64,000 nt of DNA from Ferrimonas lipolytica (GTDB lineage: Bacteria > Pseudomonadota > Gammaproteobacteria > Enterobacterales > Shewanellaceae). The stretch lies in NCBI RefSeq assembly GCF_012295575.1, contig NZ_CP051180.1:1364001-1428000 (forward strand), written 5' to 3'. A program made the translations under genes and the position numbers. Below the pieces are notes generated by a model. The model saw only the letters and a program-made list of their open reading frames with translations, made no database searches and was not told the origin of the DNA. Shown here piece by piece: positions 53,365 to 62,646 of this stretch. Position 1 is the first letter of the stretch, and the number at the start of each line of letters is the position of its first letter.

Positions 53365-53392
53365 ACTCAGCTATCACATGTGATAGCTGAGT
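53365..53392. promoter_or_regulatory. 28-bp perfect palindrome upstream of matP
   Basis: The left half ACTCAGCTATCACA is followed directly by its exact reverse complement TGTGATAGCTGAGT. There is no T-run, so it is not a terminator. Sharing the TCACATGTGATAGC core with 53302-53315 suggests a DNA-binding protein site. The half-site GTGAY also occurs in matS (GTGAC-N3-GTCAC), but with the arms in the opposite order, so it is not a matS. Confidence 0.8.
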
Positions 53393-53523
53393 GCGGTTTC
53401 ACAATTAATAGTGACTGGCATTATCGGCGCCGATCGTAACTCAGCAGCAGACAAACTTTGTTGATCATGCCAAAAGCGCCTATGGTTGACATAGCACCAT
53501 GCGAGTAAGTGTTAGGAGGTTGT

Positions 53524-53712
53524 ATGGGACTCGAGTTTAATTTGGTTGCCGCGCGTGCTGCGAGTTTAGGTTTTGGTGTAAAGCAATCATCCGAAGATAG
53601 ATACGATTTGTATGCGCTTAATAGCGCTAGTCATTGGATAGACGATCAGAAGCAACTAGACCAACATGAGTTGTTGACGATGTTGGAACAACTAGAGCAT
53701 ATTCAGATGTGA
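53524..53712 (+). CDS. Hypothetical protein, 62 aa
   Basis: A strong ribosome site AGGAGGT (53514-53520) precedes the ATG at 53524, the main reason to accept it. The product MGLEFNLVAARAASLGFGVK then becomes polar and acidic (SSEDRYDLYALNSASHWIDD) and ends in a Leu/Glu/Gln-rich helix. No family is recognised, and no signal or membrane segment is present. A hairpin follows the stop at 53751-53778. Confidence 0.6.
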   Translation: MGLEFNLVAARAASLGFGVKQSSEDRYDLYALNSASHWIDDQKQLDQHELLTMLEQLEHIQM

Positions 53713-53750
53713 ACAGATTTAGCTAATGCACATTGATGGTTTTGTCCGTT

Positions 53751-53778
53751 AATGCCGATAATCCTATTTATCGGCATT
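53751..53778 (+). terminator. Hairpin after the 62-aa gene
   Basis: AATGCCGATAA and TTATCGGCATT pair over 11 bp with a 6-base loop, followed by an A/T-rich tail (ATTATTAT) and not a pure T-run. Probable terminator, 38 bp after the stop. Confidence 0.6.
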
Positions 53779-53988
53779 ATTATCTGCACCAGGCTTACCT
53801 TCATTTACACCCAATACATAACTGCGCACAATCTATATTATGTTAAATTGACTGTAATGAATGCCTTGCAAGCCGATTCCTCACTACAATTAGCTCGGTT
53901 TTACCATTTAAACACAACACTCTGCTTGATCTCTGGCCATGTGCATAATGCATTTTAATGTTCACTTGGAGTATGCTCTAGTCAATAC

Positions 53989-54113
53989 TCAACGCAGCTG
54001 CAACTAATCTCATAGTTCCCGATGCCGTCGCCACTGCGACATAACCCTAAAGAATACTGCAATCGGTAGTTCCGAAGGCTTGATATAAACCTAAGCACTT
54101 AACTGACACAGCC
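53989..54113 (+). repeat. Dispersed repeat, copy C (truncated, diverged)
   Basis: Matches the right half of copies A and B from about GATGCCGTCGCC to the common end CACAGCC, with CAACGCAGCT from the left part directly before it, so an internal block has been lost. The terminal hairpin reads TACTG-CAAT-CGGTA. In the rest of the gap to the GGDEF gene (54114-54521) I see no gene or clear signal. Confidence 0.75.
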
Positions 54114-54521
54114 AACTTTTATCGCTAGTTGAAATGTAACACCGCAACCGTTGTTGAACTGGTGCTAATCGTTAGGTTCACTTATCCCGTTACATCTCTT
54201 TGGCTACTAAATTGAGCTGTACTAAATGCTTGGCCTTCAAGCCGCGTTTCAAATCTGCGCAAAATTAAAATACCTGCCATCATTGCCAATGAATTGTACT
54301 CATCGACTTCAATAGAATTTATTGGCCATAATCTACATACCATTGATCTGCAGTTATCCCTCGCTTGCCTTTGGCACTAACGCAAAAGAATTTTGGTTGT
54401 GACGGAGTCCGGAGTAAGTTGGCTTGATTAATTGGCAAACTGTTTGTTATGCAGCAGCGTTGTATATCGTGGAGGACTGAGAATGTTGGGTTATTGTTAA
54501 TCTTCAAACAAGGTTAGTAAG

Positions 54522-55556
54522 CTAACTATGCCCTACTCCATCAGTGCTGACCGCTGACGTTTGTTCATGGTAGCAAACTAGGTTACGGCCATTTCTTTTA
54601 GCACGATACAGTGCAATATCAGCCTGATTGATTAATTCTTTGATGGTATCAACATGTGGTTGTAGCGCCGCTACACCTAAGCTTGCGGTCATGGTTACTA
54701 ATTCACCGTTATGTTCCACTGTAATTGCAGCAATCAATCCTTTGAGTCGCTTGGCAAGCGCGACCGCATCAGGTAATGAAGTTTCCGGTAATAAAAAAAC
54801 AAACTCTTCGCCACCATAACGTCCAACGATATCAATTGAGCGTAACGCACGTTGGCACACTTGAGCGAGTTGATGTAGCACTCTGTCGCCGCAATCATGA
54901 CCATAGGTGTCATTTATCTGCTTAAATAGATCTACATCTAGCATTATTACAGACATTGGTCGCTTTGTTCTCAGTGCACGAACCAGCTCCTGTTCAGCGA
55001 GGTCGAAAAAGTGGGCACGGTTAAATATGCCAGTAAGGGAGTCGGTAATTGCGAGCGCATGAACCTGTTGGTTGCGATATTCTAGCTGCTGCAATTGGGT
55101 CATTAACATTAGCTGTGCTGTCAGGATGGCAGCGACGGTTTCGATTAGTTTTTCTGACGAAAATGGCCAAGTGTGTGGTTTGGTATCGAGTGCGCAGAGA
55201 GTACCAAATGGTTCACCATCAGGCCAAAATATTGGCAAGCCAATATAAGCAATGAAACCATTTTTTACCGGTATTGAGTTTTGCCATCGCTTGGTTGCAC
55301 GGCCATCGGGAACAACTGTTTTTACACCATCTTGCAAGGTTTGAGCGCAATAGGTGTGTAGTAATGGCAATTCACTACCTTTGCTAATGTAGGGTTTAGC
55401 AGACGCGTTTGTTCCGAGCACCAACAGGTGGCTACCACAGCTCCGATTAATAGCAATGATTGGGGCCGGCAGCAGCCATGACATCGAATCGAGCAGGTGC
55501 AACCATACTTCCAATGTACTATCTGATATTTCGGGCCAACGCCCGCTGTTGTTCAT
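54522..55556 (-). CDS. GAF-GGDEF diguanylate cyclase
   Basis: 344 residues, cytosolic. A GAF sensor domain covers about 15-155 (IGLPIFWPDGEPFGTLCALD is typical) and a GGDEF domain about 168-335. The active-site motif is GGEEF (248-252) and the product-inhibition site RxxD (R239-D242) lies the expected five residues before it. The substrate segments LDVDLFKQINDTYGHDCGD are intact, so it should make cyclic-di-GMP. It stands alone in the accessory-looking stretch. Confidence 0.93.
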   Translation of the reverse strand: MNNSGRWPEISDSTLEVWLHLLDSMSWLLPAPIIAINRSCGSHLLVLGTNASAKPYISKGSELPLLHTYCAQTLQDGVKTVVPDGRATKRWQNSIPVKNGFIAYIGLPIFWPDGEPFGTLCALDTKPHTWPFSSEKLIETVAAILTAQLMLMTQLQQLEYRNQQVHALAITDSLTGIFNRAHFFDLAEQELVRALRTKRPMSVIMLDVDLFKQINDTYGHDCGDRVLHQLAQVCQRALRSIDIVGRYGGEEFVFLLPETSLPDAVALAKRLKGLIAAITVEHNGELVTMTASLGVAALQPHVDTIKELINQADIALYRAKRNGRNLVCYHEQTSAVSTDGVGHS

Positions 55557-56363
55557 CTACCCTACCCTCTGCCGATGGAGTGATTAGGCAAAGATCTGCT
55601 TGAGGTTCCATCTCTTCATTTACATATAATGGTGCAGAAACGAGCTGCAATATCTTCCTGATATAATTTAAAACTAGTGTTGATAACTTTATTTGTCCGC
55701 AAAAATTGTTTAGAAGTGCGCAATATTCAGCAGAATATTTGCAATTTGTGATAGCGATCACATCACGAGAGCTAGTTATCGCTCATTGGGCTGGCCAAAA
55801 TTTGAATTAACTTAGGTCTAAACAGGTACATGCACCGTTTTCGATACCAAGAAGTTGGAGTAAGTGGCTGTGCCGGTGGTCGATATTGAGAACGGCCGAA
55901 TGGCCGGCGATGAATTTCAGTGCTTTGCAACGTTTTACAACAGTTGCAACTCGACCTAAGCCCACCAGTTACGGTAGGCTCAATTGCGATTGCTAACGGA
56001 CATGTTCACCTGGAGGACAGCGGCCTTCGCACTGCAGCCCTACGTCTCTTAAGACGTGGTCCGGTAAGTCTGAAACAGCATAATGTTCATTACTATCTGT
56101 TCTGCCGAAGCAAACACATAATAACCGGCGTGCGTGATGCCGAAGTGTGATTAACCAATTAGTCATAACTAACTCCTTTGCACTGCTGTTGATTTGTATG
56201 TATTTTGTACGGCTCTAACCTTTGGTTCAACTGAGTTTATTACCCTTATTGCATTAGTTATTGTAATGCTTGGCGCTGTAAAGCTTGGTTTAATAACTAG
56301 GTTATAATTAGCGTTCTATCTGCTGTTTCTGCTAGTTTCAGAAGTTGCCACTAAACTTAAGTA
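55557..56363 (+). other. About 800 bp without a convincing gene
   Basis: Upstream region of the GGDEF gene (minus) and of the channel gene (plus). It holds two perfect hairpins, CGGCC-GAAT-GGCCG (55893-55906) and ACGTCT-CTTA-AGACGT (56042-56057). Short frames occur (for example 55920-56150, 76 codons) but lack ribosome sites and protein-like composition. The stretch 55800-56160 is richer in GC than its A+T-rich flanks and may be a gene remnant. Confidence 0.5.
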
Positions 56364-59300
56364 ATGCAGCAGCAACTTAGGTTCAATTACCCATTGCGAA
56401 TGGCCCCAGGTAACCTCTTTCTATTTCTCCTCTTCGCCGTCTGTTTGACGGTTCCGGCGTTTGCTGCCGACAATTACGATTTGAGCGAAATACAAGAAAA
56501 ATTAGCTCAGTTACAAGCCGCTCCGGTAATCGATGAGTCCGCAGTTTCGAAGCTAGAACTGACCCTAGATGCGGTAAATAACCTCACCGATTGGCAACGA
56601 CAAATTGAGACTTTGCAAAGCACACTGGCAACCTACGCGTCGCAAAATGAAACGATGCAACAACGACTGACGCAGCTGCAAACTATCGAAGTGTCGCCTA
56701 TTCCCAAAAAGAAAAGCATCGCTGCTATTGATGTTGAACTGGCTAACGCCAAGGCACAAAACACTGAAATTGTAGAGAAATTGTCGGCACTTAGTGCTCA
56801 GCGTCAAGCACTGCTGATAGCACAAATGGAGCTACCAGAACGAATTGTTAAAACCACAGAGGAGTTGAAAGCACACCGAGAATTCACGTTTAGCCTCGCC
56901 AAAGATTCAGTGATCGATCGTTGGTACAGCGATTCAATCGATGATGAAAAAAAGGCAAAGTTGTCGCTCTACACCTTGCAGCAGGACTCAATGGTGCAGC
57001 GTCTAGAGGTAACCAAGCTGGCGATACAGCTCAATGAAAGGGAACTAAAACACAACGATCTGATTATCGAATCACTACAACAAGCGTTGTTAAGCGCTTC
57101 AGAAAAATCTGGTCAGAGGATGATAAAGCGCGCAAAACAGCTGGCCAATGATTTGATTAACCTACCGGAGCAGGTGTTAATGCACGCCGATGCGGTAGAA
57201 TTATTAGCAAGCCAATATGATGCGCTGAGTATCAATACCGTTAAGGTAAGACAGGAACGGCAGCAATTAGAGTCAATCCGCCAGCAAACGACACAAACGC
57301 TAGCGCTTATAAAAGAGCACATTGAATGGCTAAAACTAAGCCCGGCCTTTAGCGACGCAATTCGGTTTCAATTGCGGCAATTACCGATAATTGACACCTC
57401 TCCGGAAACGGATCTTGTTGTTGCAGCCCATATGCAACGTTTCAATATGGCGACCCGACTGTCGTCATTAAGTGATCCAAATGTGATCGCTACCAATCTT
57501 ATTGCGCAATACCAGCTCGACAAAAAACAAGCGGCAGCATTAACGCAGGTTTTGGAGATGCGAGCCGATTTGCTTGACACTCTAGTGAGCGACAACGATC
57601 AATACATCGCTGAGTTAACCCGACTAGAAGCGTTACGCGAGCAGGTTATCGATGAAATTGCCGCGGAAAAGTCATATTTGCGAGAAAAGCAGATATTTTT
57701 GCAGGGGCGTTCGCCACTTTGGAGTGCGTGGCCTGAATCGATTCCAGCGCTATTCGGCACCAACGATTTTCGGGCCCGGCTTGAGCAGGTCTTTAGCTCG
57801 GTAAAGTCCAAGTCAAACGTTGTTATATCTTTCTGTATATTATCACTGCTTATTGGCCTACTGGCACATCGGCTTAAACAGACCGATAGAAAGTTAAGTG
57901 CAATTTACGCTGAGAGCATCGGTAATGTCGTTAAAGACCGGTTTCGATTCACTTCAACGCTTATCTTACTTGGACTTGGCTACGCCATTTGTGCCATTAG
58001 TTGGCTATATTTTCCGTTCAAATATGCAACGGCAAACAATCTTCTTATTGATGCCGATGATCTCTACCACATCTCAATGGCATTATTGCTTGCGATGGCA
58101 GCGTGGGAATTGGTGATTCGATTTAGCCGTGAGAATGGCGTATTCATTACTCACTTTCAGTGGCGCTATGAAAGTGTAACTTCGCTTCGACGACTGTTAC
58201 AAAAGTATCGTTGGATTTTGTATCTACTAATGTTGCTTATGGCGCTCGCCGAACTGTTCGCTGAGGAAGCTGAAAGTACTGCGGTCCGGCTAAGCTACAT
58301 GTTACTAGCAAGCTGGTTAGCGCTATTTAGTGTGGAGTTTGTCCGCTCGCCCACCATTCGCCAAGGGTTGCCGTTAAATTTAAATAGCTCCGTCGGCATT
58401 GCCATCGTGTTGGCTGCATTGGTTCTGCCCTACCTAAGTGCAATAGCGCTAACCGCGTTCGGGTATTTTTATGCGGCATGGATAACTACCTACTATCAAC
58501 AAGCAATCTTGTTAGCCCTGTTAACGGGTCTGTTTATTCAACATTACGGCTTTCGTTGGCTTCGTATTGAGCAACGTCGACTTGCCTATCAACGAGCAAA
58601 GGCCCGTCGTGAAGAGTTAAATAACCAACACGAATTGGATATCGAGGAGCATGAACTTGACGTTGATGAGGTTAGTGAGCAATCGGTGCTAGTGCTTAAC
58701 GTTGTTTGCCTCGTTATTGTTTTAGGATTGCTGTCAGCAGTATGGGCCAACACCGAGCTTGCGTTCCAATGGATGGACAGCGTGGTGGTATGGGAGGTTT
58801 TGGCAACGTCCGGTAGTATCGACTCAGTCGACCCGGTTACCTTAAAAGAAGCACTGTCTTCATTACTATTGTTTGTCGTGTGTTTGTTTGCCGCTCGTAA
58901 CTTGCCTGGAGTGCTTGAGCTACTTGTGCTGCAACATCTTAACCTATCGAAGGGCGCTGCTTACGCAACCACCCAACTACTGCGTTATTTGGTCATCTTA
59001 GTTGGGTTAGTGGTCGGCCTGTCGACCCTGGGTTTACATTGGTCCAAGTTGCAGTGGCTGGTAGCTGCGCTTGGTGTTGGTTTAGGCTTCGGTTTGCAAG
59101 AAATTTTCGCTAATTTGGTGTCCGGATTAATACTTCTGTTTGAGCGTCCGGTTCGTGTTGGCGATACCATTACAATCAATAACCTTACCGGCACCGTGAC
59201 TAAGATTAATACGCGTGCAACCACAATTCAGGATTGGGATCGTAAGGAAATTGTAGTGCCGAATAAGGCGTTGATAACCGACCAATTGATAAATTGGTCA

Positions 59301-59645
59301 TTGTCTGATGGGATAACCCGCATTGTGATACCCGTTGGCGTGGCATACGGTAGTGACGTCTTAGCGGTCAAACGGCACTTGGTTGAGGTGGCTTCTGAAA
59401 ACAGTGAATTATTACTTGAGCCAAAGCCCATTGCTCTGTTTAACGGCTTTGGCTCAAGTAGCTTAGAGTTTGAACTACGTGCCTTTTTAGATCACCTCGA
59501 TAAGCTAGCAACCGTTCGTGACCAACTCAATACCGCAGTAGAGCAACGGTTTCGACAACAGGGAATTGAGATTGCTTTGCCACAACTGGATATCAGGGTT
59601 AAAGCCCTACCAAATGACTCCAACGTCGATAATTCGAACGGTTGA
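56364..59645 (+). CDS. Large mechanosensitive channel, MscK/MscM (YjeP) type
   Basis: 1093 residues (E. coli MscM 1107, MscK 1120). Signal peptide LFLFLLFAVCLTVPAFAA, a long periplasmic coiled-coil region (about 40-470), around nine membrane segments from residue 480, and a C-terminal MscS domain (about 870-1085). The pore helix region is ALGVGLGFGLQEIFANLVSG, followed by LFERPVRVGDTI and VPNKALITDQLINWS. An acidic linker EELNNQHELDIEEHELDVDE precedes it in part. The ATG at 56400 gives a more usual signal peptide start and is an alternative. It releases solutes on osmotic downshock. Confidence 0.9.
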   Translation: MQQQLRFNYPLRMAPGNLFLFLLFAVCLTVPAFAADNYDLSEIQEKLAQLQAAPVIDESAVSKLELTLDAVNNLTDWQRQIETLQSTLATYASQNETMQQRLTQLQTIEVSPIPKKKSIAAIDVELANAKAQNTEIVEKLSALSAQRQALLIAQMELPERIVKTTEELKAHREFTFSLAKDSVIDRWYSDSIDDEKKAKLSLYTLQQDSMVQRLEVTKLAIQLNERELKHNDLIIESLQQALLSASEKSGQRMIKRAKQLANDLINLPEQVLMHADAVELLASQYDALSINTVKVRQERQQLESIRQQTTQTLALIKEHIEWLKLSPAFSDAIRFQLRQLPIIDTSPETDLVVAAHMQRFNMATRLSSLSDPNVIATNLIAQYQLDKKQAAALTQVLEMRADLLDTLVSDNDQYIAELTRLEALREQVIDEIAAEKSYLREKQIFLQGRSPLWSAWPESIPALFGTNDFRARLEQVFSSVKSKSNVVISFCILSLLIGLLAHRLKQTDRKLSAIYAESIGNVVKDRFRFTSTLILLGLGYAICAISWLYFPFKYATANNLLIDADDLYHISMALLLAMAAWELVIRFSRENGVFITHFQWRYESVTSLRRLLQKYRWILYLLMLLMALAELFAEEAESTAVRLSYMLLASWLALFSVEFVRSPTIRQGLPLNLNSSVGIAIVLAALVLPYLSAIALTAFGYFYAAWITTYYQQAILLALLTGLFIQHYGFRWLRIEQRRLAYQRAKARREELNNQHELDIEEHELDVDEVSEQSVLVLNVVCLVIVLGLLSAVWANTELAFQWMDSVVVWEVLATSGSIDSVDPVTLKEALSSLLLFVVCLFAARNLPGVLELLVLQHLNLSKGAAYATTQLLRYLVILVGLVVGLSTLGLHWSKLQWLVAALGVGLGFGLQEIFANLVSGLILLFERPVRVGDTITINNLTGTVTKINTRATTIQDWDRKEIVVPNKALITDQLINWSLSDGITRIVIPVGVAYGSDVLAVKRHLVEVASENSELLLEPKPIALFNGFGSSSLEFELRAFLDHLDKLATVRDQLNTAVEQRFRQQGIEIALPQLDIRVKALPNDSNVDNSNG

Positions 59646-59654
59646 ATAACCGCA

Positions 59655-60080
59655 CTAATTATCCGCCAGCCAGTCAAATACTCCTGAGATCTGTTCGCCG
59701 TTCTGGTTGGCCGCGGTATAGAACAAGCGCCACACCATGTAATCGCTCGAACAACTTCCGTAAGTTGCAGTAGCTTGGTTGCCAGCAAATTGAATGGGAA
59801 TTACCCCCATAAACATATCCCTTCCCTCAATGCGCGCATCAACCACTTCATAACCATCTGGAAGATAAATCTGTAGCAGCAGCGGTTGCTCACTTGGGGC
59901 ATTAACCGGGGTTATCGCTAAGCTCGCGTTTGCTTGGCGACAGCTGCCTTGGGAAAATTGGCATAACGTTGGATCGATCAGTTGCGGCTGGTCACCCTGC
60001 TCTGTTGGCTTATCGAAGCCACAACCGCTTAATAGCATTGATGCGTAAATCACCACTATAGAAAAAAATACACCGTTCAT
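59655..60080 (-). CDS. Small predicted lipoprotein, 141 aa
   Basis: The N-terminal segment VVIYASMLLSGC ends in a lipobox with the acylated cysteine at residue 20, so a periplasm-facing lipoprotein is expected. The mature part has three further cysteines (C41 and C47 region and GSCSSDY), probably a disulfide-bonded beta domain of about 110 residues. I do not recognise the family. It is divergent from ccoN and convergent with the channel gene, 9 bp apart at their ends. A link to the oxidase is only suggested by position. Confidence 0.78.
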   Translation of the reverse strand: MNGVFFSIVVIYASMLLSGCGFDKPTEQGDQPQLIDPTLCQFSQGSCRQANASLAITPVNAPSEQPLLLQIYLPDGYEVVDARIEGRDMFMGVIPIQFAGNQATATYGSCSSDYMVWRLFYTAANQNGEQISGVFDWLADN

Positions 60081-60144
60081 TATCGTTCTCTAATTGCCTT
60101 ATTTGTGTCATGCGGACATCAATCATTAACTCAATGTAATGAAT

Positions 60145-60164
60145 TTATTATCCATCGATAATAA
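60145..60164. other. 8-4-8 inverted repeat between lipoprotein gene and ccoN
   Basis: TTATTATC and GATAATAA flank CATC in the divergent gap, 65 bp from the lipoprotein start and about 80 bp before the FNR-type box. A possible operator; A/T-richness lowers its weight. Confidence 0.4.
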
Positions 60165-60242
60165 GTTTAACGCATTGAAATCATAACATTTCCATTGGTG
60201 CCACTAAAAATGAACGTTTTTGTAGTCAACCTGCGATTAAAT

Positions 60243-60256
60243 TTGATTCAGATCAT
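60243..60256 (+). promoter_or_regulatory. FNR/EtrA-type box upstream of ccoN
   Basis: TTGATTCAGATCAT matches the FNR consensus TTGAT-N4-ATCAA at nine of ten defined bases. It lies 167 bp before the ccoN ATG, so the transcript would have a leader of over 100 bases. FNR-family control of cbb3 oxidase genes under low oxygen is well known. Confidence 0.78.
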
Positions 60257-60422
60257 ATTTTTGTTCCCTCTCCCCGCTGGGTTTTTTGACCAAGCTCAAG
60301 TATTATGGCCGTGCCTTGATGGAAGTCACATGAAGTGGCGCATTTGGAGTGGGCTTCATCCTGAAGTTTTGCCCGGCATCATCGCTTGTCTCAGATGCAG
60401 ATTTTGCAGTGGAAGCATTAAT

Positions 60423-61847
60423 ATGAACCAGACTTTACCGCAAACCGAGTACAACTATACGGTTGTACGACAGTTTGCCATCATGACCGTTATTTGGGGT
60501 ATCGTTGGCATGGCTGTGGGCGTGTTTATCGCTGCCCAACTAATTTGGCCAGAACTCAACTTTAATACTCCGTGGCTAACCTATAGCCGCCTTCGCCCTT
60601 TGCACACTAACGCCGTTATCTTTGCCTTTGGTACCAGTGCATTGTTTGCAACGTCCTACTACGTGGTGCAGCGAACCTGTCAAACCCGGTTGTTCGCCGA
60701 CAAACTGGCGGCATTTACCTTTTGGGGGTGGCAAGCGATTATCGTTGCCGCAGCGATCACGCTGCCTATGGGGTTAACAACCAGCAAAGAATACGCTGAG
60801 CTAGAATGGCCAATCGACTTGGCGATTACATTAGTTTGGGTGTGTTATGCCATTGTTTTCTTCGGTACCTTGATAAAGCGTCGAACTAGCCACATCTATG
60901 TAGCCAACTGGTTCTTTGGTGCCTTCATTATTACCGTAGCGGTCTTGCACGTTGTTAACTCAATGGCAATTCCGGTTTCCGGGATGAAGTCGTACTCGGT
61001 CTATGCCGGAGCTGTTGATGCGATGGTGCAGTGGTGGTACGGCCACAATGCCGTTGGGTTCCTGCTGACCGCTGGCTTCCTCGGAATGATGTACTACTTT
61101 GTTCCTAAGCAAGCGGGACGGCCAGTTTACTCCTACCGCCTATCTATTGTTCATTTCTGGGCTTTGATCGCGCTATACATTTGGGCTGGTCCACACCACC
61201 TGCATTACACTGCTCTGCCTGACTGGGCTCAGTCGTTAGGAATGGTGATGTCATTGGTGCTGTTTGCACCATCTTGGGGTGGCATGATCAACGGTATTAT
61301 GACCTTATCTGGTGCCTGGCATAAGCTCCGTACCGACCCAATCCTGCGCTTCTTAATCGTGTCATTGTCGTTCTACGGCATGTCTACCTTTGAAGGGCCG
61401 ATGATGGCGATTAAGACCGTTAACGCGCTTTCCCACTACACCGATTGGACCATTGGTCACGTACATTCCGGCGCGCTGGGCTGGGTTGCAATGATCTCCA
61501 TTGGTGCAATCTACCACTTGATTCCTATCTTGTTTAACCAGCCACAGATGTTCTCGGTACGCCTGATCAACATCCACTTCTGGTTAGCGACCATCGGTAC
61601 CGTACTTTATATCGTTGCGATGTGGATCTCTGGTGTGATGCAAGGTTTGATGTGGCGCGCAGTTAACGCTGACGGCACCCTTACCTACAGCTTCGTCGAA
61701 GCATTGAAGGCCTCCGAACCGTTCTACTTCGTTCGTTTCGTCGGCGGTGTGTTCTTCTTGTCTGGCATGTTCTTGATGGCCTACAACGTCTTCAAAACCG
61801 TACGTGCTCCACAAGGCTCCATCGAGCCAAACGTAGCAGTGGCTTAA
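60423..61847 (+). CDS. ccoN: cbb3 cytochrome oxidase subunit I
   Basis: Catalytic haem-copper subunit of the high-affinity terminal oxidase. The frame is open from 60195, but the ATG at 60423 follows GTGGAAG and gives 474 residues, the normal length, beginning [20 protein letters not shown]. About twelve membrane helices are present; histidines in [31 protein letters not shown] and [11 protein letters not shown] are the expected haem and copper ligands. First gene of ccoNOQP. Confidence 0.97.
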   Translation: MNQTLPQTEYNYTVVRQFAIMTVIWGIVGMAVGVFIAAQLIWPELNFNTPWLTYSRLRPLHTNAVIFAFGTSALFATSYYVVQRTCQTRLFADKLAAFTFWGWQAIIVAAAITLPMGLTTSKEYAELEWPIDLAITLVWVCYAIVFFGTLIKRRTSHIYVANWFFGAFIITVAVLHVVNSMAIPVSGMKSYSVYAGAVDAMVQWWYGHNAVGFLLTAGFLGMMYYFVPKQAGRPVYSYRLSIVHFWALIALYIWAGPHHLHYTALPDWAQSLGMVMSLVLFAPSWGGMINGIMTLSGAWHKLRTDPILRFLIVSLSFYGMSTFEGPMMAIKTVNALSHYTDWTIGHVHSGALGWVAMISIGAIYHLIPILFNQPQMFSVRLINIHFWLATIGTVLYIVAMWISGVMQGLMWRAVNADGTLTYSFVEALKASEPFYFVRFVGGVFFLSGMFLMAYNVFKTVRAPQGSIEPNVAVA

Positions 61848-61859
61848 GGATAATCACCA

Positions 61860-62471
61860 ATGAAATTCAATCACGAAATTATTGAAAAGAACGTTGGCTG
61901 GATGGCAATCATGATTGTCATTGCCATCAGTTTCGGTGGTATTGCCCAGATCGTTCCACTTATTTTTCAGGACCAAACCACTAAGCCGGTTGAAGGCTTG
62001 ATGCCATATACCGCGCTACAGATGGAAGGCCGTGACATCTACATCCGCGAAGGGTGTGTAGGCTGCCACAGCCAGATGATCCGTCCGTTCCGCGCTGAAA
62101 CTGAGCGATACGGTCACTACAGCGTTGCCGGTGAAAGCGTTTGGGAACACCCGTTCCTTTGGGGTTCTAAGCGTACCGGTCCTGACTTGGCTCGTGTTGG
62201 CGGTCGTTACTCCGATGATTGGCACCGAGTTCACCTTATCGATCCCCGTGCCGTTGTACCAGAGTCCAACATGCCCGGTTTCCCTTGGTTAGAGGAAAAC
62301 CGAGTTGATAGCTCCGACACCGTTGCCAAGTTGAAACTGTTCCGCGATAACTTTGGCGTACCATACGGCAGTGACGAAGAGTTGGAACAGGATGCAGCAA
62401 CCTTGGCTGATAAGACTGAAATGGACGCACTGATTGCCTACTTACAGGTTCTCGGTACTGGTCTCAAATAA
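61860..62471 (+). CDS. ccoO: cbb3 oxidase subunit II, mono-haem c
   Basis: 203 residues with an N-terminal membrane anchor (about 13-35) and one periplasmic c-type haem: C66-VGC-H70 in [15 protein letters not shown], with M138 (SNMPGFPWL) as the likely axial ligand. It relays electrons from CcoP to CcoN. It starts 12 bp after ccoN. Confidence 0.97.
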   Translation: MKFNHEIIEKNVGWMAIMIVIAISFGGIAQIVPLIFQDQTTKPVEGLMPYTALQMEGRDIYIREGCVGCHSQMIRPFRAETERYGHYSVAGESVWEHPFLWGSKRTGPDLARVGGRYSDDWHRVHLIDPRAVVPESNMPGFPWLEENRVDSSDTVAKLKLFRDNFGVPYGSDEELEQDAATLADKTEMDALIAYLQVLGTGLK

Positions 62472-62481
62472 GGAATTGATG

Positions 62482-62640
62482 ATGACTATCGGAACGTTTC
62501 AAGCTTATTACACCCTGACGCTGTTCGTAATCATGATCGGCATTATTGGTTGGGCCTACTCTAAGCGAAACCGCAGTAGCTTCGATGAAGCAGCTGATTT
62601 GGTGTTTGCCGATGAGTCCGAACGGACTGATAAGGAGTAG
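62482..62640 (+). CDS. ccoQ: cbb3 oxidase small subunit CcoQ
   Basis: 52 residues with one membrane helix (YYTLTLFVIMIGIIGWAYS) and a charged tail (SFDEAADLVFADESERTDKE), typical for CcoQ, which stabilises the complex. AGGA (62471-62474) lies 7 bases before the ATG at 62482; the ATG one codon earlier is possible. It ends 6 bp before ccoP. Confidence 0.92.
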   Translation: MTIGTFQAYYTLTLFVIMIGIIGWAYSKRNRSSFDEAADLVFADESERTDKE

Positions 62641-62646
62641 CACTAA

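Noticed and set aside
53302-53392. Palindromes near matP as matS sites
   Set aside because: matS is GTGAC-N3-GTCAC; here the half-sites face the other way and have no 3-base centre.
53752-53958. 68-residue hydrophobic frame
   Set aside because: Begins inside the terminator-like hairpin, lacks a ribosome site and has biased A+T-driven composition.
55920-56150. 76-residue frame upstream of the channel gene
   Set aside because: No ribosome site and no recognisable domain; runs through a perfect hairpin.
56364-59645. Channel gene assigned specifically to mscK or mscM
   Set aside because: Length and layout fit both E. coli proteins; sequence reading alone does not decide, so no symbol is given.
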